From Actinacidiphila acidipaludis (lineage in GTDB: Bacteria > Actinomycetota > Actinomycetes > Streptomycetales > Streptomycetaceae): a stretch of 64,000 nt of DNA. Numbering within the stretch: position 1 is the first letter of the stretch; each line of letters begins with the position of its first letter. Below are positions 33,867-43,447 of the stretch, one piece after another. The translations under genes and the position numbers were made by a program. The stretch lies in contig NZ_JAINZZ010000001.1 of assembly GCF_019890725.1 (NCBI RefSeq), positions 248,001-312,000 on the forward strand, written 5' to 3'. Under the pieces are notes generated by a model. It had not been told where the DNA came from. It saw only the letters and a program-made list of their open reading frames with translations, and made no database searches.

Positions 33867-34271
33867 GTGGCTGCTGTCGACAACGTGACCGGGCCCATAC
33901 CGTCATTCGATCCGTACGAGCGGGGCTGCCCGTCGCGGGACCTGCTCGACCAGATCGGCAGCAAGTGGGCGGTCCTGGTGCTGGGCGAACTCGGCCGCAA
34001 CGGGACCTCCCGGTTCGGCCGGCTCCGCCAGGCGCTGGCCGGCGTGAGCGAGAAGATGCTCACCCAGACGCTGCGCACCCTCGAACGCGACGGGCTGGTC
34101 AGCCGGACCGTCTACCCGGAGGTGCCGCCGCACGTGGAGTATGAGCTGACCGCGCTCGGCCAGACGCTGCGGGAACCGCTGAAGGCGCTCACGGAGTGGT
34201 CCGTGCTGCACATCGAAGACGTCATCACGGCCCGCGCAGAGTACGACGACCACACTGAGCGCACCCGGTAA
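33867..34271 (+). CDS. HxlR-family redox regulator (QorR-like)
   Basis: A 134-residue winged-helix regulator. It opens with YERGCPSRDLLDQIGSKWAVLVLGEL, typical of the HxlR/DUF24 family, and continues RFGRLRQALAGVSEKMLTQTLRTLERDGLVSR, the recognition helix and wing. It contains exactly one cysteine, Cys21, at the position that senses quinones or oxidants in QorR, YodB and HypR. It would repress itself and the divergent oxidoreductase and release DNA on Cys oxidation. I chose GTG 33867 because GAGGTGA lies five bases upstream; an in-frame GTG at 33858 is weaker. Confidence 0.87.
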   Translation: MAAVDNVTGPIPSFDPYERGCPSRDLLDQIGSKWAVLVLGELGRNGTSRFGRLRQALAGVSEKMLTQTLRTLERDGLVSRTVYPEVPPHVEYELTALGQTLREPLKALTEWSVLHIEDVITARAEYDDHTERTR

Positions 34272-34378
34272 CCGGCGGCGGTCGGCGGTTCGCTCACCGA
34301 CTGCTGCCTCGCCGGCACCGGCCCGAGAATCGGACTCACCTGGACAACCCGGCGCCGTCACGAGACGTCAGGGCCCGT

Positions 34379-35762
34379 TCAGCCGGCCGGCAGTGAGACG
34401 ACGAAACGCGCTCCGCCCGGCCCGCCGCGCGCCTCGGCCAGCACGATGTCGCCTCCGGCGTTCCGGGCGAGGCGGCGCGCCAGAGCCAGTCCGAGTCCGG
34501 CGCCGTCGTGACCGTCCGAGGGGTCGGCACGCCGGCCCGCCTCGAAGACGGCGGCACCGATCCCCGGCGGGACCCCCGGCCCGTCGTCGGCGACCGTGAT
34601 CTCCGCGCCGCCCGGCCGGCTCACGCACTCGACGCGGACCTCCCGGGCGGCGTACCGGCAGGCGTTGTCCAGCAGGGGGACGAGCATGCGTTCGACGACG
34701 GCCGCCGGGACTCCGGCCGCGACCGCGGGCCCCGCGACGACGACCGGGACCGCCGCGGGCGTGGCGTCGGCCGTCCGCAGGGCCACGGCCCGAGCCACTC
34801 CGGTCACGTCGCAGCGTCCGGGTACCGGCGAACCGCCCCGCTCGGACGCGGCCCGGGCGTCGGTCAGCAGGGTCTCGCAGATTTGGGCCATGGCGGCCGC
34901 GCTCACGGCGATGGCCTCGCAGGACGCCGCCTGATCGTCCCTGCTGCGCGGACGCGCGCCCAGCCATTCGGCCTCGGCGGTGATCCTGGCCAGTGGCGTG
35001 CGCAGCTCGTGCGAGAGTTCGGCGGTCAGCTGCTGCTCGTGACGGATCACGGCCGCAAGACGGTCGAGGAGGCCGTCGAGGTTGGCTGCCAGCCGTGCCA
35101 GTTCCTCCGGGCGTTCCCTGGTTCCGAACCGCTGGGAGATGGCCAGTTCACTCCACTCGGCGGCCTGGGCGCTCATCACCCCGACGGGGAGCAGCGCACG
35201 GCTGGCCACCCGCACGGGCCACGAGATACACCCCGCCCAGCAGCGCCGCCGCGAGGGCTGTCGATCCGAGGAGCACGGACTTCTCGGTGGACCGGGAGGG
35301 GTCCAGCGCGACCGCAGCGACCACGGTTCCCACCTGACGGCCGCCGGCCGTGGCAGTGACCGGCAGTGCGAAGAGGCGGTGCGGGACTGGTTCGGAGGCG
35401 TCGGCGAACACCTCGGACCGCCCGGCCAGTTGATCGGCCCGCCGTTGCAGCACCCGCGGCTCGCCCGGGCGTTCGACGGCGACCCGGCCCTGGTAGATCC
35501 ACAGTCCCGCGTCCAGCACCTGGTCGTCGGCGGGTTCGTGCACCACGATCCGGCCGTCGGACCCGGCCTCCAAGGTGGCCGCCACCGCGGCCGACCGGGT
35601 GCGCAGCAGACCGTCGGCCTGGCCGCGCAGCTGTGCCTCCAGCACCAGATTGGCGGCGACGGTCAGTGCTGTCACCCATACCGCGCTGGTGGCCACGGCG
35701 AGCAGGGCCAGCCGGCCCCGGAGGGTCCGGGGCCTCACTCCTGCCAGGGACTTCGTTCTCAT
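34379..35762 (-). pseudogene. OmpR-system sensor histidine kinase, frameshifted
   Basis: Two overlapping frames make one kinase. The first (from ATG 35762, 204 codons to 35148) gives a transmembrane helix (LALLAVATSAVWVTALTVAA), an extracytoplasmic domain and a second helix ending GGVYLVA. The second frame continues from about 35215 with VRVASRALLPVGVMSAQAAEW (HAMP), HEQQLTAELSHELRTPLARI (H-box), LDNACRY (N-box), DDGPGVP (G1) and GAGLGLALARR (G2), ending at 34379. Removing one C near 35216 (minus-strand run CCC) joins them without loss. So it is either a disrupted kinase, a sequencing error or, less likely, programmed frameshifting. It overlaps the regulator stop as ATGA. Confidence 0.8.
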
Positions 35763-36430
35763 GCGAAGCGGTACCCGACACCGCGTATGGTGCTGATGGC
35801 CTCGGCGCTGCCGCCCTCGCGCAGTTTGCGCCGCAGCCGGGTCATGTACTGGTCGAGCGTGTTGTCGCTGACGTGTGCGCCTTCGGGCCAGGCCGCCCGC
35901 AGGAGGGCCCTGCGCCGCACCACGGTGCCCGGCGTGGCCATGACGCAGGCCATCAGCCGGAATTCGGTGGGCGTCAGGGGTACCGTCCGCCCGTTGACCT
36001 CCAGCACGTGCGCCACCGGGTCGAGCCGCACGTCGGCGACCGCGACCGCCGCGTCCCGCCCGGCCCGGCGCAGCGCCGCGCGGAGCCGGGCGGCCAGCTC
36101 GGCCAGGTGGAACGGCTTGGCGAGGTAGTCGTCGCCACCGGCCGTGAAGCCCGACAACCGGTCGGGCAGCGCGCTGTGGGCGGTCAGGAAGACGACCGGC
36201 ACGTCGATCCCGTCGGCTCGCATCGCGTGGCACACGTCCCGTCCGTCGGAGTCCGGCAGGCCGATGTCGAGCACGACCGCGTGGACGCGCGAGGGCGACC
36301 GTACGGCTTTCAGTGCGCTCGCGCCGTCGGCGGCCGTGAGGACGTCGAAGTCCTCTTCACGCAGGCCACGGGCGAGTATCGCGCGCAGTCCGTGGTCGTC
36401 CTCGACGATCAGGACGCGGTGGGAACTCAC
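35759..36430 (-). CDS. OmpR-family response regulator
   Basis: A 223-residue two-domain regulator. The receiver has VLIVEDDHG, phospho-acceptor Asp in VLDIGLPDSDG, FLTAHS and DDYLAKPF with the conserved Lys. The C-terminal winged helix has LTPTEFRLMACVMATPGTVVRRRALL and NTLDQYMTRLRRKL...IRGVGYRFA. It pairs with the frameshifted kinase downstream (ATGA overlap). I chose the GTG at 36430 because it places VLIVEDD at residue 5; the frame continues 28 residues upstream. An 8-bp inverted repeat (36493-36514) is about 65 bp upstream. Confidence 0.9.
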   Translation of the reverse strand: MSSHRVLIVEDDHGLRAILARGLREEDFDVLTAADGASALKAVRSPSRVHAVVLDIGLPDSDGRDVCHAMRADGIDVPVVFLTAHSALPDRLSGFTAGGDDYLAKPFHLAELAARLRAALRRAGRDAAVAVADVRLDPVAHVLEVNGRTVPLTPTEFRLMACVMATPGTVVRRRALLRAAWPEGAHVSDNTLDQYMTRLRRKLREGGSAEAISTIRGVGYRFA

Positions 36431-36675
36431 CGGAGCAGTATCGCGGACGGCGCCGGCGCCCGTGCGCACCGACGCCACTGCGTGATCGACGTGTGCGGCC
36501 ATCGGCGGCCGCACCGGCAGCCTGGGGTCGGGTGACGCCCCCTCAATTCAACTGCTCACATGGGTGACTGCTGAGATGAATGGTGGCTGCACGAGGCTTG
36601 TGGGGGCGCACCGCACGGGGATACAACCTCCTCGGTACCTCCTCGATAACGTTGTCAGAGCGGAAGGCCCTGCGC

Positions 36676-39600
36676 ATGCCCCTTCGTCACAGGCAACCAC
36701 AACGCCGCCGCCTGCGAGCCCTGGTGGTCGCCGTCGCGGCCGCCGGAACGTTCGCCACCGGCAGCGCCGGAGCCGCGGTGGCCGGTTCCCCGCCCTTCTC
36801 CGCGCCGGGCACCTCTCCGGGGGACGCCCTGGTCAGCGACCCCGCGGCGCTGGTGAACCCGCTGATCGGCACCGGCTCGGGCGGCGCCACCGTCGGTCAG
36901 GTGGACAGCTACCCGGGCGCGACCGCGCCCTTCGGCATGGTGTCGTTCAGCCCCGACACCCCCTCGCGCCCCGACGGCGGCGGCTACAACTACGACGACT
37001 CGTCGACCACCGGCTTCAGCCTCACCCACATGTCCGGGCCGGGCTGCGGCGCCTTCGGCGACTTCCCGATCCTGCCGACGGTCGGCGCCCTGCAGGCCGA
37101 CCCGGCGAGCACCACCTCGGCGTTCCAGCACGCCCACGAGCACGCTTCGCCGGGCTCCTACGGCGTCACGCTTGACCCCGGCACACCCACCGCGGTGCAG
37201 GCCGAACTGGCCGCCACCGAGCGCACCGGCATCGGCCGCTTCACCTATCCCTCGACGACAGCCGCCAACATGCTGTTCAAGATGGGCGAGGCGCAGTCCG
37301 GCAACCAGGCGGCGAACATCCAGGTCGTGGGTGACCGCACGGTGACCGGCACCGAGACCGCGGGACAGTTCTGCGGTTCGCCGGGCACCTACCCGGTGCA
37401 CTTCGTGGCCACCTTCTCCCGGCCGTTCTCCTCCTACGGCACCTGGCACACCGCGCCCGCGGGGCCCAACGTCTTCACCCAGCCCACCGGCGACCTCCCC
37501 TGGAGCTACCACGAGGTGGCGAGCGGCGGCACCCCGGCGACCATCGCCCCCGCGACCGCGGCCGACGGAAGCAGCGCGGTCTCCTGGAAGCAGAGCAACG
37601 CCCTCGCCAACACCTGGATCGAGACGACGCCCAGCGGCCTGACCCAGGGTGCCTCGTACCAGGCGAGCGTCACGCTCCAGGGCACCGGGAACGTCTACCT
37701 GAACTTCTACAACGGCCGCCAGGACGTGGGCGGCACGCCCGTCACCCTCACCTCCACGCCGGTCACGCTGACGGTGGACACCGCCATCCCGACGGGCTCC
37801 ATCGGCGCACCCCAGTTCCAGGTGCGCACCGCGGGCACCGGGCCGGTGGACCTGCTGGCCTCGGCGGCGTCGATCCGGCAGGACGAGGTCGTGAAGTCCC
37901 CCGGAACCGCCAAGGTGACCGCGCACGGCTCGGGACGCGTCCGGGTGCCGGCGGGAGCCGACGGCAAGCCGGCCGGGGCCGGCACCGGGACCCCGGTGGC
38001 CCCGCGCGGGGTCGAGGCCAAGGGCGCGCAGTCGCGGACCCAGGTCGCGGGCACCGACGGACTCGGGTCGGGTGCGTGGGTCAGCTTCGACACCACCTCG
38101 CAGCAGCAGGTCACGATGAAGCTCGCCCTGTCCTACGTGAGCCAGGACAACGCCACCGCCAACCTGGCGCACGAGAACCCCGGCTGGAGCGTCGGCGCGG
38201 TGGCCCGGCGCACGTCCGCGCAGTGGAACAGCCTGCTGTCGCGCATCCGCATCGGAGGCGGGACCGCCGCCCAGCGGCAGGAGTTCTACACCGCGCTGTA
38301 CCACACGATGCTGGAGCCCAGCATCTTCTCCGACGCCGACGGCGACTACCTCGGCTTCGACGACAAGGTCCACCGGACCGCGCACGGCGCCGTGCAGTAC
38401 GCCAACTTCTCCGGCTGGGACATCTACCGCTCGGAGATCCCGCTGCTGGCCGTGATCGCCCCGGAGCAGACCAGCCAGATGATGACCTCGCTGCTCAACG
38501 ACCAGGCGCAGGGCGGCTGGCTGCCCAAGTGGGGCTTCGCCAACGACTACACCGACGTCATGAACGGCGACGCCGCCGACCCGATCCTGGCCGAGGCGTA
38601 CGCCCTCGGCGCACGGGACTTCGACGCCCACGCCGCGCTCGCCGCCATGGTGAAGGGCGCGACACAGATCCCGGCGTCCCCCGCCGAGATGGGCCAGGGC
38701 TGGTACGTCGAACGGCCGCAGCTCGCCCCCTACCAGTCGCTGGGATACGTCCCCAACACCACGCAGAGCTCCCTGTCCCCGACGAACAACGGCGCTTCGG
38801 AGACCATCGAGTACGCGACCGCGGACTTCGGGATCGCCCAGCTCGCCAAGGCCCTGGGCGAGGACTCCACGTACCGGACGTTCCTCAAGCGGTCCCAGAA
38901 CTGGACCAACATCTTCAACACCGCCACGGGGTACATCCAACCGCGCGACGGAGAGGGCCAGTTCCCGCAGTTCGACCCGACGACGGACGGCATGGGCGCG
39001 TTCGGCCAGTCCGGCTTCCAGGAGGGCAACGCCGCCCAGTACACCTGGTCGATCCCGCAGAACATCCAGGGCCTGATCACCGCGATGGGCGGGAACGACG
39101 CGGCCGTCAAGCGGCTGGACACCTACTTCCAGCAGCTCAACGCCGGCCCCAACCAGCCCTATGAATGGGCGGGCAACGAACCGGCGTTCGGCACCCCGTG
39201 GATCTACTCCTACGCGGGCGCGCCCTACAAGAGCGAGCAGATCGTGCACCGCCTGCTCACCTCGGTCTACTCCGACACCCCCGGCGGCGAGCCCGGCAAC
39301 GACGACCTGGGGTCGATGAGTTCGTGGTTCGTGTGGTGCAGCCTGGGGATGTACCCGCCCACTCCGGGGACACCGGTACTCACCCTGGGGGCACCGATCT
39401 TCTCCCGGGCGGAGTTCGACCTGCCCGGCCACCGGCTGCAGTTGTCCGCACCCGGCGCTTCCACCACCACCTACGTGCACGGTGTCACGGTCAACGGCAC
39501 GTCCTGGTCCCGGGCGTGGCTTCCGGCCTCCCTGCTCACCGGCAGCGACGCCCCAGCCGGCCTGCCGGCCACCACGCGGCTGAGCTTCGCGCTCTCGTCC

Positions 39601-40152
39601 ACGGCCGACACGTCCTGGGCGGCGGCGGCGGCCGACGCACCGCCGTCCTACCCGGCCGGTCCGCTGGAGTTCCCGCCGGGGCGCAAGCCCATCATCCTCA
39701 CCCCCACCGGGCCGAACCTGCTCGGCGACACGCCCACGGGTCAGCTCGCGTGGCAGGGCCCGGTGCAGAACGGCGTGGGCTCGGTTCCCGGCACGGTGGC
39801 CGCCGCGACCACCCCCGAGGGGGCGAGCGCGGTGCGCTGGACCGAGACCTCGGCGGCTCCGAACACCTGGATCTGGGTGGACCCGGTGTCGCAGGTGCCC
39901 GCCGGCCAGAGCTATCAGGCGTCCGTCACCCTTGAGGGCACCGGCACGGTCTACCTGGACTTCTGGAACGGTCAGCAGGACCTGTCCAGTCAGACCGTCC
40001 AGCTCACCGGGACACCGCAGACGCTGACCGTCCAGGGCGCCGTTCCCTCGTCCGCGGGCACCCACCTCCAGATCCGCACCGGGGACACCGGCCCGGTCGA
40101 CCTGTACGCGAGCGCGGCCTCGCTGCGCGTGCTGACGCCGCAGCAGAACTGA
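36676..40152 (+). CDS. secreted GH92 alpha-mannosidase with duplicated accessory domains
   Basis: An enzyme of 1,158 residues. It has a signal peptide (about 1-38) and a GH92 N-terminal fold starting VNPLIGTGSGGATVGQVDSYPGATAPFGM. An inserted beta-rich accessory domain spans about 273-405. The catalytic domain contains FSGWDIYRSEIPLLAVIAPEQTSQMM, GWLPKWGFANDYTDVMNGDAADPI and GNDDLGSMSSWFVWCSLGMYPPTPG. A second copy of the accessory domain is at the C-terminus (about 1012-1155). GH92 enzymes are Ca2+-dependent exo-alpha-mannosidases for fungal or host N-glycans. The copies share SYQASVTL(Q/E)GTG.VYL.F.NG and TGPVDL.ASAAS. The ATG at 36676 follows GGAAGG. A strong terminator follows. Confidence 0.9.
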   Translation: MPLRHRQPQRRRLRALVVAVAAAGTFATGSAGAAVAGSPPFSAPGTSPGDALVSDPAALVNPLIGTGSGGATVGQVDSYPGATAPFGMVSFSPDTPSRPDGGGYNYDDSSTTGFSLTHMSGPGCGAFGDFPILPTVGALQADPASTTSAFQHAHEHASPGSYGVTLDPGTPTAVQAELAATERTGIGRFTYPSTTAANMLFKMGEAQSGNQAANIQVVGDRTVTGTETAGQFCGSPGTYPVHFVATFSRPFSSYGTWHTAPAGPNVFTQPTGDLPWSYHEVASGGTPATIAPATAADGSSAVSWKQSNALANTWIETTPSGLTQGASYQASVTLQGTGNVYLNFYNGRQDVGGTPVTLTSTPVTLTVDTAIPTGSIGAPQFQVRTAGTGPVDLLASAASIRQDEVVKSPGTAKVTAHGSGRVRVPAGADGKPAGAGTGTPVAPRGVEAKGAQSRTQVAGTDGLGSGAWVSFDTTSQQQVTMKLALSYVSQDNATANLAHENPGWSVGAVARRTSAQWNSLLSRIRIGGGTAAQRQEFYTALYHTMLEPSIFSDADGDYLGFDDKVHRTAHGAVQYANFSGWDIYRSEIPLLAVIAPEQTSQMMTSLLNDQAQGGWLPKWGFANDYTDVMNGDAADPILAEAYALGARDFDAHAALAAMVKGATQIPASPAEMGQGWYVERPQLAPYQSLGYVPNTTQSSLSPTNNGASETIEYATADFGIAQLAKALGEDSTYRTFLKRSQNWTNIFNTATGYIQPRDGEGQFPQFDPTTDGMGAFGQSGFQEGNAAQYTWSIPQNIQGLITAMGGNDAAVKRLDTYFQQLNAGPNQPYEWAGNEPAFGTPWIYSYAGAPYKSEQIVHRLLTSVYSDTPGGEPGNDDLGSMSSWFVWCSLGMYPPTPGTPVLTLGAPIFSRAEFDLPGHRLQLSAPGASTTTYVHGVTVNGTSWSRAWLPASLLTGSDAPAGLPATTRLSFALSSTADTSWAAAAADAPPSYPAGPLEFPPGRKPIILTPTGPNLLGDTPTGQLAWQGPVQNGVGSVPGTVAAATTPEGASAVRWTETSAAPNTWIWVDPVSQVPAGQSYQASVTLEGTGTVYLDFWNGQQDLSSQTVQLTGTPQTLTVQGAVPSSAGTHLQIRTGDTGPVDLYASAASLRVLTPQQN

Positions 40153-40169
40153 CGGCTCGCGGCGGCACG

Positions 40170-40205
40170 AACCGGGGCGTCCCGCCATGGGCGGGCGCCC
40201 CGGTT
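40170..40205 (+). terminator. strong hairpin terminator after GH92 gene
   Basis: AACCGGGGCG plus CCCGCC pairs with GGCGGG plus CGCCCCGGTT across an ATG loop, with one bulged T, immediately followed by TCG. About 16 base pairs, 18 bp after the stop. Confidence 0.75.
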
Positions 40206-40389
40206 TCGCGACCGCCCACCCTCTGATCAGCCCGTCCGCCGGGCAGGGTGAGAAGATCCTTCCCACCCATTGTCGCCGGGGAGGGCGGCAACTACGCTCT
40301 GCCCGTCCGCGCTGTGCGTGCCCCACATCCCCCCACTACAGGGGCGGACAGATGTGTCTCTTCACGGTTTCTCGAGGAGGACCACGCAC

Positions 40390-41889
40390 ATGACACGCAC
40401 CTTCAAGGGGTGGTTCCTGGCGGGGGCGGGCGCGCTGGCGCTCGCGGCCGCGGGCACCCTCTCCGCACCGGGCACGGCCGCGGCCTATCCCGAAGTCCAT
40501 CCGACCGTCGCGGAGTTCACCCAGCTCACCACCGGTTCCACGCCGCCGACGGCCGCGCAGTGCGCCTCGGCCGGACGCCGCTGTTTCAGCCCCCAGGCGA
40601 CCCGGGCGGCGTACGACGTCGGTCCGCTCCACGCCGCCGGTCTGGACGGCCGCGGCCAGACCATCGCGATCGTCGACTCGTACGGCAGCGACACCATGGC
40701 CCACGACCTGCACGTCTTCGACAGCGCCTTCGGCGTCGCGCCGATGTGCGGTGAGGAGGCGGTCACCTGCGCGCCGGGCATGCCGACGTTCAGCGAGCTG
40801 CACCTGCAGGGCTCGCCCGCCACCAAGGCGCCGCCCTCGACCGGCAAGGGCACCGGCCAGGAGGACAAGAGCGCCTGGGCGCTCGAGGTCGCCCTCGACG
40901 TGGAGACCGCCCACGCCATGGCACCCGGCGCGAACATCCTGCTGGTCGCCACGCCCACCGCCGAGACACTCGGCGTCCAGGGGATGCCGCAGATGATGGC
41001 CGCCGAGGACTACGTGGTGAAGCACCACCTGGCCACGGTCATCTCCCAGTCGTTCGCGTCCACCGAGGACGCTTTCGGCAGCCCGCACGCCCTGCAGAAC
41101 CTGCGGTACGCGTTCGAGGACGCGGCGGCCGGCGGCGTCACCGTCCTCGGATCGTCGGGCGACGGCGGCAGCGCCAACACCGCCAAGGCGCCGGTGGGCA
41201 AGGGCGGCACGGCGTTCCCGTACCCGACCGTGGAGTGGCCGGCCTCGGACCCGCTGGTGACCGGCGTGGGCGGCACATACCTGTGCACCGACCCGCACGC
41301 GACCAGCGCCCGGGTCACCGACAGCACCGACCAGCCCGCCGTCTGCTCCGCCAACGCGGGTCAGGCGGAGGTCGGCTGGACGCTCTCCGGCGGCGGCTTC
41401 AGCCACATCTTCGGCAAGCCCGCCTACCAGGCGGGCACGCTGCCCGCCGGCAGCACCGCGATCGGCAGCATGCGCGGTGTGCCCGACATCGCGCTGCAGG
41501 CCAGCTCGGCCACCGGCGCCCTGGTCTACCTGTCGCTGCCGCCGGACGGCAACGGCGGACTGATGTGCGGCAACGCGCCGTGCAGCACCGGCTGGTACGA
41601 CATCGGCGGCACGTCGCTGTCATGCCCGCAGTGGGCCGGCCTGGTCGCCATCGCGGACCAGATCAACGGGGGCGGGCTCGGCCCGATCAATGCCGCCCTC
41701 TACAAGGTCGCGGCCAACCCCGCCACCTACGGGGCCGACTTCCACGACGTGACGACCGGCAACAACACCTCGGACCCGCACGTGACCGGTTACCCGGCCA
41801 CCAAGGGATGGGACCCGGTCACCGGGCTCGGCACCCCGGACGCGGCAGCGCTCCTGCCCGCGCTCGTCACCGCCGCGCACAGCGGCTGA
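40390..41889 (+). CDS. secreted S53 (sedolisin-type) serine-carboxyl peptidase
   Basis: A 499-residue protease with a signal peptide (about 1-31). The Glu and Asp of the S53 triad lie in WALEVALDVETAHAMAP (E-x3-D). The oxyanion Asp is in SSGDGGS and the Ser is in GGTSLSCPQWAG. A calcium-site-like WDPVTGLGTPD is near the end. It lacks the large Pro-kumamolisin activation domain; only about 60 residues separate the signal from the catalytic core. Such enzymes are usually acid-active scavenging proteases. The ATG at 40390 follows GAGGAGG. Confidence 0.88.
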   Translation: MTRTFKGWFLAGAGALALAAAGTLSAPGTAAAYPEVHPTVAEFTQLTTGSTPPTAAQCASAGRRCFSPQATRAAYDVGPLHAAGLDGRGQTIAIVDSYGSDTMAHDLHVFDSAFGVAPMCGEEAVTCAPGMPTFSELHLQGSPATKAPPSTGKGTGQEDKSAWALEVALDVETAHAMAPGANILLVATPTAETLGVQGMPQMMAAEDYVVKHHLATVISQSFASTEDAFGSPHALQNLRYAFEDAAAGGVTVLGSSGDGGSANTAKAPVGKGGTAFPYPTVEWPASDPLVTGVGGTYLCTDPHATSARVTDSTDQPAVCSANAGQAEVGWTLSGGGFSHIFGKPAYQAGTLPAGSTAIGSMRGVPDIALQASSATGALVYLSLPPDGNGGLMCGNAPCSTGWYDIGGTSLSCPQWAGLVAIADQINGGGLGPINAALYKVAANPATYGADFHDVTTGNNTSDPHVTGYPATKGWDPVTGLGTPDAAALLPALVTAAHSG

Positions 41890-41902
41890 TCCGCTCACAC
41901 AC

Positions 41903-42000
41903 GGCGGGGCCGGGCCCGGGTCCAACCCCGGTTCCGGCCCCGCCGGTTCGTCCCCCGGCAGGGCGAGACCCCCGTTCCCGGTGCTCGGGCGGGGGCCTCG
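41903..42000. terminator. two hairpins between convergent genes
   Basis: The first stem pairs GGCGGGGCCGG (41903) with CCGGCCCCGCC (to 41944). The second pairs CGAGACCCCCG (41964) with CGGGGGCCTCG (to 42000, one mismatch). They end the S53 gene on the plus strand and the opposing surface-protein gene on the minus strand. Confidence 0.65.
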
Positions 42001-42019
42001 CGTGCCGTACGTGGTGGTG

Positions 42020-43447
42020 TCAGTTGAGGGTCAGGGTCGCGCTGTCGTCCGCCGCGTTCTGGTCGTAGTCGGGGCGCCAGCTCGGGTCTCCCCAGTCCAT
42101 GGCGGCGGTGCCGGTGGCGCCGGCGACGACCGAGTCCACCCGGAGTGTCAGGCTGAAGGACGTGGCCTGACCGGCCGGCACGAGGTAGCCCCCGTTGCAG
42201 GCGTACGGGCCGTGGGCGGTCACCTGAGGGTTGTCGGACTGGCTGGGCTGGCAGTTGGCCGACGAGCCCACGATGGTGGTGCCGGGCGGAGGCGTGACGC
42301 TGACGCCGATGCCGTCGCCACCGCGGTTGAAGATCGTGGCAGGCCCGTTGTTGAGCATGCTGAAGTCCATCTCGACCGTGGAGCCCACAGCCGCCTGGGC
42401 GCTGGAGCCGGTCACCGAGAAGTCCGCGGTGTTCACCGCCCGAAGGCTGGCCACAGCGTAGTCGCTGCTGCCGTCGGTGAAGTCCAGCGAGACCTTGCCC
42501 GCCGGAACCGTACCGGCCTGCCCCGGGTCCAGCACCGTCAGCCCCAGGTTGGTGTCGGTGCCCTTGGTCCAGGTGCGGTCGGCCGTCTGGGCCGCGATGG
42601 ACGGATCGCCCTTGGGTGCGGTGAGGGCGTCGAGATAGGTGGCGTAGGCGGTGGAGGTGACGTTCAGCCGCACCGGGGTCGCCAGCGCGACGTGCTCACC
42701 GATCTGGATCGGCCCGGGGAAGGTGCACAGAGCCTCCTCCGCCTGCCGGTCGTTCGGCACCGAGCTGTACGTGCAGTTCGCGAAGTGGTCGGCGAAGGTC
42801 AGCCCGGGCGAGGCCATGAGCAGCGCCTGCGCCGCGGCCGCCGGGCGGTCGCCGCGGTTGGTGAACTCCAGCGGCTCGCTGACGGTCGAACCGACCGCAA
42901 GGCCGGTGCTGCCGGTCAACCCGGTCTGGGCGAAGGCGGGTCCGCCGATCTGGACGGAACCGCTGGTCCCGACGATGGTGGCGTGGTCCGCAGTCCCCGA
43001 GACGGTGTACGAGGCGGCGGCTCCGGCCGCGACACCCGCCTTGGCACTGACCTGCATCTGGGTCGTGAGGCCGTAGCGGGAGTTCGGCGATACGTCGTCC
43101 CACCAGAGGAACTCGCTGCAGGTGGCGACGGACTGCTGGACCGTGCAGTTGTCGGAGAACGTGACGTCGGCGATCTTGGCGAGCCGGCGGGCGTCGATGG
43201 TGATGGTCGCCTGGGTGTTCACGCTGGTCCCGCTGATCGTGTACATCAGGCTCGGGTTGATCGTGGTGGCCGCCCCTTGCGCGGCGGCGGTGGCGACGGC
43301 CTGGGTCTGCGGCTGCTGCATCGTGAGGACCGGATCGGTCGGGTCCGCGGCTCCGGCGGGCGCCGCACCGGCCAGCGCGGCGGCCGCTGCCGCGGCCAGG
43401 GCCACGGTGAGTGCCGCGGCGCGGCGTGGGACAGGCAGGATCGTCAT
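42020..43447 (-). CDS. secreted beta-sandwich repeat protein
   Basis: A 475-residue secreted protein: signal peptide (about 1-34), then Thr/Ser/Asn-rich beta-structure with two or three Ig-like/DUF11-type repeats. Examples are SYTVSGTADHATIVGTSGSVQIGG, GSTVSEPLEFTNRGDRPA and GSTVEMDFSMLNNGPATI. Paired cysteines are seen in NCTVQQSVATC and NCTYSS...LC. No anchor or enzyme motif is visible. Cell-surface or matrix adhesion is possible but inferred. The ATG at 43447 follows a GGGGGG run. Confidence 0.7.
   Translation of the reverse strand: MTILPVPRRAAALTVALAAAAAAALAGAAPAGAADPTDPVLTMQQPQTQAVATAAAQGAATTINPSLMYTISGTSVNTQATITIDARRLAKIADVTFSDNCTVQQSVATCSEFLWWDDVSPNSRYGLTTQMQVSAKAGVAAGAAASYTVSGTADHATIVGTSGSVQIGGPAFAQTGLTGSTGLAVGSTVSEPLEFTNRGDRPAAAAQALLMASPGLTFADHFANCTYSSVPNDRQAEEALCTFPGPIQIGEHVALATPVRLNVTSTAYATYLDALTAPKGDPSIAAQTADRTWTKGTDTNLGLTVLDPGQAGTVPAGKVSLDFTDGSSDYAVASLRAVNTADFSVTGSSAQAAVGSTVEMDFSMLNNGPATIFNRGGDGIGVSVTPPPGTTIVGSSANCQPSQSDNPQVTAHGPYACNGGYLVPAGQATSFSLTLRVDSVVAGATGTAAMDWGDPSWRPDYDQNAADDSATLTLN

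Noticed and set aside
36493..36514. GTGCGGCC/GGCCGCAC inverted repeat upstream of the OmpR-type regulator
   Set aside because: A short GC-only palindrome expected by chance in this DNA and not repeated elsewhere; mentioned in the gene entry only.
36655..40326. 1,223-codon open frame on the minus strand
   Set aside because: It is antisense to the GH92 gene, has no family-like sequence and arises from high GC content in the opposite frame.
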